From the NCBI GenBank assembly GCA_002395135.1, contig DGWC01000105.1, positions 1 through 31,745 of the forward strand: a stretch of 31,745 bases of DNA. Reading direction: 5' to 3'. The DNA is from Prevotella sp. UBA4268. Its GTDB lineage: Bacteria > Bacteroidota > Bacteroidia > Bacteroidales > Bacteroidaceae. A model generated the notes under the pieces. It saw only the letters and a list, made by a program, of their open reading frames with translations, had not been told where the DNA came from and searched no databases. Below are positions 26,604 to 31,745 of the stretch, piece after piece. Position numbers and translations under genes: made by a program. Each line of letters starts with the position of its first letter. The stretch's first letter is position 1.

Positions 26604-27647
26604 TTAATTATTCTCAGGACGCAACTGGCGCACCACAGCACCTGCCTGCCACATTTCCTGGTTGCGCATGGCCTCCAGTTCCTTCTCCAGGCCGGCACGA
26701 TAGTCTGGTTTCGAGTTCGAATCGATAGATATCTGAGCCTCGTTACCACATTTCACACTCTCATAAAGTTGCTGCATCACGGGTTTGATGGCATCATGGA
26801 AACGCGGAGCCCAGTCCAGAGCACCACGTTGTGCCGTTGTTGAGCAGTTGGCATACATCCAATCCATTCCTTTTTCACCGAACAAAGGCATCAGACTCTG
26901 TGTAAGTTCCTCAACGGTCTCGTTGAATGCCTCCGATGGAGAGTGTCCGTTCTCGCGCAGCACCTCATACTGAGCCAGCAGCAATCCCTGAATGGCACCC
27001 ATCAGCGAGCCGCGCTCACCCGTCAGGTCGCTTGTTGCCTCGCGCTCAAAGGTGGTTTTAAACAGATAACCGGCACCAATGCCGATGCCAAAGGCAATTG
27101 TTTTCTCCTCAGCCTTGCCGCTTGCATCCTGATAAACGGCATAAGAGCAGTTCAATCCGCGTCCTTCACAGAACATCGTGCGCAGAGAAGTGCCCGAACC
27201 TTTCGGTGCCACGAGGATTACATCGATGTCTTTTGGCGGAATCACCCCTGTACGGTCGCTCCAATTAATGGCAAAGCCATGCGAATAATAGAGCGTCTTG
27301 CCCGGTGTGAGATATTTTTTGATGTTCGGCCATACCTGAATCTGACCAGCATCAGACAGCAGCATGCAAACAATGGTACCCTTCTCGGCAGCCTCTTCGA
27401 TAGAGAAGAGCGTCTTGCCCGGCACCCATCCGTCGGCCACAGCCTTGTCATAGGTCTTTCCCTGACGCTGTCCCACAATGACATTGAAGCCATTGTCGCG
27501 CAGGTTGCATGCCTGGCCAGGTCCCTGAATGCCATAGCCGATTACTGCGATTGTCTCGTTTTTCAGCACTTCGCGTGCCTTTTCCAATGAAAATTCCTTA
27601 CTGGTGACTACGGTCTCGATAACGCCACCGAAATTCATTTCTGCCAT
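26604..27647 (-). CDS. ilvC: Ketol-acid reductoisomerase
   Basis: Second common step of isoleucine and valine synthesis: isomerises and reduces acetolactate or acetohydroxybutyrate. The 347-residue class I enzyme has the dinucleotide motif GYGIQGPGQA (37-46) and the cofactor loop VGQRQGKTYDKA (58-69). Further conserved stretches are YYSHGFAINW, VILVAPKGSGTSLR, TSDLTGERGSLMGAIQGLLL (metal-binding Asp/Glu) and the knotted C-domain. It has its own promoter about 130 nt upstream. An acyl-ACP thioesterase gene precedes it on the same strand, an order also seen in Bacteroides ilv loci; the other ilv genes are not in the window. Confidence 0.95.
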   Translation of the reverse strand: MAEMNFGGVIETVVTSKEFSLEKAREVLKNETIAVIGYGIQGPGQACNLRDNGFNVIVGQRQGKTYDKAVADGWVPGKTLFSIEEAAEKGTIVCMLLSDAGQIQVWPNIKKYLTPGKTLYYSHGFAINWSDRTGVIPPKDIDVILVAPKGSGTSLRTMFCEGRGLNCSYAVYQDASGKAEEKTIAFGIGIGAGYLFKTTFEREATSDLTGERGSLMGAIQGLLLAQYEVLRENGHSPSEAFNETVEELTQSLMPLFGEKGMDWMYANCSTTAQRGALDWAPRFHDAIKPVMQQLYESVKCGNEAQISIDSNSKPDYRAGLEKELEAMRNQEMWQAGAVVRQLRPENN

Positions 27648-27777
27648 AAATGTTGTTGTTTTAAAGTGGATATTATCCCTATGAACCTTTCTGTCTTATC
27701 CAAAAACAGTCTTTTTTACTTGTCCATCCCCTCTTTTACAAAAGAGCGGCTCAGGATTGATTAAACATAAACGGCTG

Positions 27778-27785
27778 CAAAGTTA
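27778..27785 (-). promoter_or_regulatory. Probable ilvC promoter box
   Basis: TAACTTTG on the minus strand (27785-27778) followed by CA. A TTG (27810-27808) 22 nt upstream may be the -33 element. The leader to the ilvC ATG would be about 125 nt and contains a small hairpin, CTCTTTT/AAAAGAG (27731-27737, 27740-27746). No leader peptide rich in Leu, Ile or Val is seen. Confidence 0.6.
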
Positions 27786-27848
27786 CGAAATAATTATAAA
27801 AACAGCGCAATAAATTACGAATTATTTAGCAAAACCAGCCATTTTCTT

Positions 27849-28625
27849 TCACTTAGAAACAGGCAAGAACGTCACCTTGCTTCTCACCACTTCCGTTTGC
27901 TCTCCGCTTTCCTCGGCTGGTGAATGTCGGCAAATCCTTACGCAATACTCATGTTCTCCCGTCTGTTCACGATAGAAACTCAGCCGGTCGCCCTGATGGC
28001 ACTCTGCCACGTAGGCTATGTCGAACCTGCGAATCTGGTGCTCCTTATACCAATTGATATCCCATAGGTCGAGCACGTGCTCAATATATTTCACCGAGTT
28101 GATATGTCCGTTGATGTCCACGTCGTTATAAAACGTGTCGATGGTGCGCACCAGTTCTGCCTGCTGGTCCATCTTCACGCGCGACAACTTATCCATCGGG
28201 TTCTCCTTATCCTTCTCCACGTACTCCACAATCGAGCCGTTATTCACATCCATCAGGTTGCAGGGCTGGCGCGTCTGCGTATCTATCATTGCCCAGATGC
28301 TGCGCCCATAGCCATAGATGTGCCCGTCGTTTCCCACAACTCGGAAATTACGGTTCGTGAAATAGCGCATGGCGCTCTCCACCCAGGTTTCCACATTGAA
28401 CCTTGTATACATCTCCGGCATTTCGTCCATCTCAATGGCCAGGCGCGAGAGCACCCATGCCCGGTTGATAGTCAGCAGATACTTCATTCCGAAACCACGG
28501 TCGTTGCTGTGAAAATCAGCCGCATTGAGCATGTGGTTGCCCAGATGGCCCATGAAAAGGTGCTGGCTGAAGTCGCAATGAAACGGTTCTGCCAGAAACT
28601 CATATCGTCCTACTTTATCTATCAT
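27849..28625 (-). CDS. Acyl-ACP thioesterase
   Basis: Releases fatty acids from acyl carrier protein. The 258-residue protein begins MIDKVGRYEFLAEPFHCDFS and has two hotdog domains. The first includes GHLGNHMLNAADFHSNDRGF and LSRLAIEMDEMPEMYTRFNV; the second includes the conserved catalytic-region motif YNDVDINGHINSVKYIEHVL (Asp-x-Asn-x-His in DINGH). This matches the bacterial Acyl-ACP_TE family. The frame extends to 28664, but the ATG at 28625 is preceded by AAAGGAGA at 8-nt spacing, a rare clear Shine-Dalgarno in this window, which decides the start. Chain-length preference cannot be read. Confidence 0.92.
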   Translation of the reverse strand: MIDKVGRYEFLAEPFHCDFSQHLFMGHLGNHMLNAADFHSNDRGFGMKYLLTINRAWVLSRLAIEMDEMPEMYTRFNVETWVESAMRYFTNRNFRVVGNDGHIYGYGRSIWAMIDTQTRQPCNLMDVNNGSIVEYVEKDKENPMDKLSRVKMDQQAELVRTIDTFYNDVDINGHINSVKYIEHVLDLWDINWYKEHQIRRFDIAYVAECHQGDRLSFYREQTGEHEYCVRICRHSPAEESGEQTEVVRSKVTFLPVSK

Positions 28626-28651
28626 TATGTTTATCTCCTTTATTTTCGCTG

Positions 28652-28683
28652 CAAATTTCGGCATTTATTTCTGTTCTGCCAAA
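28652..28683 (-). promoter_or_regulatory. Possible promoter of the thioesterase gene
   Basis: On the minus strand, TTTG (28683-28680), 20 nt, then GAAATTTG (28659-28652). The spacing is right, but the first base of the -7 box differs from TAnnTTTG, so this is tentative. Confidence 0.4.
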
Positions 28684-28765
28684 TTTTTCATAGAGTAAAT
28701 GCCGCTAATGGCTGCATAGTGCATTTACAGAACCCCATTTGCCGTTTTTTCCAAATAGACCACAA

Positions 28766-28824
28766 AAAGCGGCAAGGCAGTTCTTCCATCCCACATGCAG
28801 GGAGAAGTGCCGCCTTGCCGCTTT
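28766..28824 (-). terminator. Long hairpin terminator after the LRR/peptide unit
   Basis: A perfect 13-bp outer stem, AAAGCGGCAAGGC (28766-28778) with GCCTTGCCGCTTT (28812-28824), plus an imperfect inner stem (TTCTTCC with GGGAGAA). On the minus strand it is followed by a run of T (CCGCTTTTTG), so it should stop transcription coming from the small peptide gene. A third related segment, TTGCCG followed by six T (28739-28750), could pair with the middle arm instead. Confidence 0.75.
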
Positions 28825-28870
28825 ATATCCACAGCGAAAGATTCATTCCATCAATGAATCATCACACTAT

Positions 28871-29122
28871 TTAATTGTCATCGTCGTCTGCCCAGAGACC
28901 ACCCTTAGAGCGAGAGTCGATGGTTCCTTCATTATCACCGCCCAACACAATGTTTGTGGGGTTATAACCTTCATTTACCCAACTTTCGTTTCCATACGGG
29001 TCTTTTCCATTACCCCATCTGAAATAACGGTAACCTTTCAACTGCATTGAAGTTGAGGCCAGTGGTGTAATTGTTGAGACGCAATTAATGATCTCTGTTA
29101 TTGGTTTCATGTATGTCTTCAT
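28871..29122 (-). CDS. Small peptide with conserved-looking N-terminus and acidic tail, unknown function
   Basis: An 83-residue product from the ATG at 29122, preceded by AAAGGAG at 8-nt spacing. An upstream in-frame ATG at 29146 would overlap the Shine-Dalgarno region and is less likely. It begins MKTYMKPITEIINCVSTITP, with no classical signal peptide, then a Ser/Thr-rich zone, an aromatic/Gly section (GYRYFRWGNGKDPYGNESW), GGDNEG and a tail KGGLWADDDDN. Short proteins with an MKK-x-Y-x-KP-x-TEVI start and variable Gly/Asp-rich ends recur in Prevotella genomes (my recollection, not checked). It starts 25 nt after the LRR gene stops and is surely cotranscribed with it. It could be a peptide precursor, a small secreted factor or a partner of the surface protein. 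Confidence 0.72.
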   Translation of the reverse strand: MKTYMKPITEIINCVSTITPLASTSMQLKGYRYFRWGNGKDPYGNESWVNEGYNPTNIVLGGDNEGTIDSRSKGGLWADDDDN

Positions 29123-29147
29123 AACCTTTTCTCCTTTACGTTTCAAC

Positions 29148-30516
29148 TTATTTTACCATATATTTTTTACCGTTCACAATGTAGAGACCGCGTGGGAGTC
29201 CTTTCACGTCTGTGCCCTGACGAACCACCTGACCATTGATGTTCACTATTACGTTCACTTTCTCTACTTTCTGGCCTTTCTTAACGGCATCAGCCACGAT
29301 TTCGTTGATATCTGTGGTTGTAGCTTCTTCGAAGTCACCAAACATCATATGCACCCCCTTTGCTCCTGTGACGGTTCCGTCAGGCACCAAGTTCTCTGTC
29401 TCCCATGCTGAAGCCGCAGCATCAGGAATTATAATAGCAGAGTATTGTTTCCAAAGTCCGCTCGGACGGGCGGTATTTGTACTGGTTTCTCTCCAGAATT
29501 TAGGGTACTTTCTATCGTTTGCAGTCGCTCCATTAGGATCTACTCCGAGGAAATATGCACCATATGGAATAACTTTTTCCGTTGGTTCACCTGCTACAAC
29601 GACATCATCAGTTGCAGGCAGAAAGGTTCCCTTGAATGTATATGTTCCATTATCTGTCTTTGTCATTTGGTTATATCGTCCATATTCTTCATTCTTTCCG
29701 TCACCTTTGGTAATAGCATCCCATTCTTTTTCGTAGATGGTTATATCCTTGTCAGGCACCTCACATATTGGTCTTGTCACAGCCTCATCTTCATAGAGTT
29801 GATTAATCTTACTTGTAATTTCTGTCAGAGTTTCACTTGTACGTTTGTTGAAGTTGTACTTATAAGTGATTTTAGGAAGCACGCAGAGTGTTGCTGTTCC
29901 ATCCTGTTTCTCAACCTGATATGGATGAATCATGTATGGATGACCAGCCAAAGCAAGAATACCATCAATAGAATCATATATGTCAGCATTATCTGTTGTG
30001 CGTGTATACTCTGTTGTACTGATGTCGGTTAAATCCCAATCAGATGTACCGTCACTCTTTTCTACCCATTTACGCGTTGTCTCATAATAGTGCTTAGTTC
30101 CATCATTATCTCGCGTACGCTCATAATAATTGCCATACTTATCTTTATACCATGTACGGGCAATCTTGGTGAAACACAACACCAGGTTCTTCACTTCTAC
30201 ATCTTCACCATTATCATCCGTCTTCGTTTCAGGATAAATAGATGCACTTGAGAACTCACAAATGTTGTACTTGTTGGACTGGTATGCTGCTTCCAACTGC
30301 TCATCAGTCAAATCAAACGGGAAGCACATTGTATACCACGTATCATCATACAATTTTGAATATACTTCATCATTATTTGGACTATAACCATTTTGCAGCA
30401 AGAAGTTGCGCCAATAATACCTTGAATATCCTTCATAAGCACCATTAGAAAGAGGATTATAAGTTCCAGTAATGGTAGATGTTGCTTTCCAAGGATCGTT
30501 TGCATTGATATCATTA
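29148..30516 (-). pseudogene. C-terminal part of a broken LRR surface protein, with T9SS sorting signal
   Basis: In-sense continuation of the LRR gene after the duplication junction. The first in-frame ATG after the junction is at 30329 (MCFPFDLTDEQLEAAYQ), giving 393 residues; the same frame stays open to 30776 only by reading the upstream repeat copy out of frame. The protein is rich in Asp, Asn, Thr and Tyr. It carries blocks such as YKDKYGNYYERTRDNDGTKH and HPYMIHPYQVEKQDGTATLC and a region typical of Prevotella BspA-like C-termini. The end is GQVVRQGTDVKGLPRGLYIV followed by NGKKYMVK, a T9SS type-A-like C-terminal domain for export and surface attachment. Without the N-terminal signal peptide this fragment cannot be exported, so it is probably silent in the present arrangement. 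Confidence 0.8.
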
Positions 30517-30704
30517 TGTATACCACGTATCATCATACAATTTTGAATATACTTCATCATTATTTGGACTATAACCATTTTGCAGCAAGAAGTTGCGCCA
30601 ATAATACCTTGAATATCCTTCATAAGCACCATTAGAAAGAGGATTATAAGTTCCAGTAATGGTAGATGTTGCTTTCCAAGGATCGTTTGCATTGATATCA
30701 TTAT
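30330..30704 (-). repeat. Perfect 187-bp tandem duplication inside the LRR gene
   Basis: Bases 30330-30517 and 30517-30704 are identical by eye, unit 187 bp, sharing one base at the junction. 187 is not a multiple of three. On the coding strand the first copy reads in frame to DDTWYT and then meets TAA (30516-30514), formed exactly at the junction; the second copy reads out of frame. Deleting one copy would give TGG TAT ACA ATG TGC, joining the two halves as ...DDTWYT-MCFPFDL.... Confidence 0.92.
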
Positions 30705-31641
30705 CGGGGTCTCCATAGTTAGCCCTGTATGTGCCATCAGCGTGATTTGTATCTGGCCAATACCTTCCATCTGCATCAGGACCGATACCGTAGGCCTCTG
30801 TTAAGTGATTTGCATTTTCAAGCCTTGGACTTTCAACATCAATTGGTCTGTACCATGTTCTTGCACCGGAAGTGTCATGTGCCTGACCTTGAGAATAGAA
30901 ACCACCTAATCCGTTAAGAAGTCCAGCCTGCCCCTTCCAAGGATTACCATCTATAAAATTGCTCAACTCTGTTGCATTTCCTTCATCGTCTACTTTAGGA
31001 TAGTGAAGATACGCAATGGTAGGTTTATTGATAAACAAGTCACGGTAAATGCTTTCAACCTCTTCTGTCGGAAGCAATGCCATTACTTTTTGATCATAAG
31101 CATCACCCATAGTAGGATAGTTTCCTGTAGTTTTCCATGTATCCACTACACTTGGATCAGTATAACCCTCTATCTCTCCGCGTTCTATAAGCAATTTGAG
31201 CCTATCAGCAAAAACGTCAATATCTATTGCCAAGGAATTGTTTCCAGTGAATGGCGTTTCACCAAAAGCATTTTCATGAATAAACGGCAGGTGTGCTACA
31301 TCCTGTGCCATCAGGTAGATATCTTTGATTCCAGAGTTTGCAAATGCACCGTCTCCGATTGTCTTTACATCTTCAGGAATTGTAAGGTAAGTCAGCGAAC
31401 TGCATTCTTCAAAGGCTCCGGCACCAATATGCTGAAGAGAGTTCGGTAAACGAACAGACATAAGATTATGGCATTGATTGAACATGTTATCACCGATATT
31501 TAGCAATCCTTCTGGGAATACGACATGTTTCAGACTTTCGTTGCCAGCAAAAACGCCACTGGCAAAGTTCAAGTTCGTAACACCCTTTTCAAACTCAATC
31601 GTTTCAAGGCTGGTACAACTATTGTATCTATTATTAGTTGA
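30514..31641 (-). pseudogene. N-terminally truncated BspA-like leucine-rich-repeat protein, stopped at the duplication
   Basis: The frame is open from 31641 to the TAA at 30514, 375 codons. It starts with LRR_5/BspA-type repeats of about 23 residues: SCTSLETIEFEKGV, NESLKHVVFPEGLLNIGDNM, HNLMSVRLPNSLQHIGAGAF and SSLTYLTIPEDVKTIGDGAF. A non-repeat region follows (NNSLAIDIDVFADRLKLLIE; YTDPSVVDTWKTTGNYPTMG). There is no in-frame ATG in the LRR part; the first alternative start is TTG at 31572, in the middle of a repeat. An in-frame stop lies at 31642-31644. So the real 5' end, with signal peptide and first repeats, is missing. The gene is likely a surface adhesin/LRR protein in its intact form. 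Confidence 0.82.
31616..31640. repeat. Short inverted repeat at the 5' break of the LRR gene
   Basis: CAACTA (31616-31621) and TAGTTG (31635-31640) flank 13 AT-rich bases exactly where LRR coding sequence ends. Just outside, 31645-31745 contains no LRR coding in any minus frame. It may mark a rearrangement or insertion point, but six-base arms can arise by chance. Confidence 0.4.
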
Positions 31642-31644
31642 TTA

Positions 31645-31745
31645 TCAGTGTTATACGCTCTAAACGGTAGAAAAGTGACCGTAAGGATTCTGATTAGATA
31701 CGAAAAGGTGAAGATTTAATGTTTTTAACCTTCGATCACATCAGG
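31645..31745. other. Non-LRR sequence at the window edge
   Basis: No continuation of the LRR gene. On the plus strand a short frame translates as ALNGRKVTVRILIRYEKVKI before a stop, and an ATG at 31719 stays open to the edge for nine codons (MFLTFDHIR). On the minus strand the edge reads PDVIEG then stop. This may be the end of a mobile element or of a neighbouring gene; the window is too short to tell. Confidence 0.35.

Noticed and set aside
30330..30704. CRISPR or satellite array
   Set aside because: Only two long, directly abutting copies within a coding frame; no spacers.
30517..30776. N-terminal extension MQMEGIGQIQ... of the 3' LRR fragment as real protein
   Set aside because: It is the upstream repeat copy and flanking LRR gene read in the wrong frame.
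31719..31745. Start of a plus-strand gene at the right edge (MFLTFDHIR)
   Set aside because: Only nine codons visible; no promoter box or family evidence.

Overview
The window looks like chromosomal DNA of a Bacteroidales bacterium, most likely Prevotellaceae (Prevotella sensu lato). Three things point there: about a dozen upstream regions carry the Bacteroidetes -7 box TAnnTTTG, most of them with no Shine-Dalgarno sequence; the gene order SPOR/ruvX/def/TPR/thrS/infC is typical of Bacteroidales; and the right end holds a leucine-rich-repeat surface protein with a Prevotella-type T9SS C-terminal signal. Most of the window is ordinary housekeeping sequence. The unusual part is the last ~3 kb.

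Layout. 1-6.2 kb (minus): SPOR lipoprotein, ruvX, def and a large TPR lipoprotein run together, followed by thrS and infC (cut by the left edge), each with its own promoter. 6.3-7.3 kb (plus): a small envelope operon of a YtxH-like protein, a holin-like membrane protein and a basic helical protein. 7.3-9.9 kb (minus): a lipoprotein, murB and a PhnP-type metallohydrolase. 10-11.2 kb (plus): pheS with a small duplication of its tail and a strong terminator. 11.2-15.7 kb (minus): a DNA repair/damage tolerance run, ligA, a B3/B4-domain protein, umuD and umuC. 16-18 kb (plus): ptb and buk, a phosphotransacylase/acyl kinase pair that makes ATP from acyl-CoA. 18-22 kb: a small coiled-coil protein (minus), then trmD, an aminopeptidase P and an exported papain-like peptidase (plus). 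22.3-25.9 kb (plus): recJ and recQ overlapping by 4 nt. 26-28.6 kb (minus): a YccF membrane protein, ilvC and an acyl-ACP thioesterase.

28.8-31.7 kb (minus) holds a BspA-like LRR gene that is broken twice. An identical 187-bp tandem duplication creates a stop codon exactly at its junction and shifts the frame. Its 5' end also runs into non-coding sequence with no start codon, beside a short inverted repeat near the window edge. Directly behind it, with a clear Shine-Dalgarno sequence, is a small peptide gene with a Met-Lys-rich start and an acidic tail. This block is the best candidate for new biology: a phase-variable or cassette-like T9SS surface protein paired with a small peptide. An assembly artefact at the duplication has to be ruled out first. 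I saw no CRISPR array, tRNA, rRNA or complete insertion sequence.
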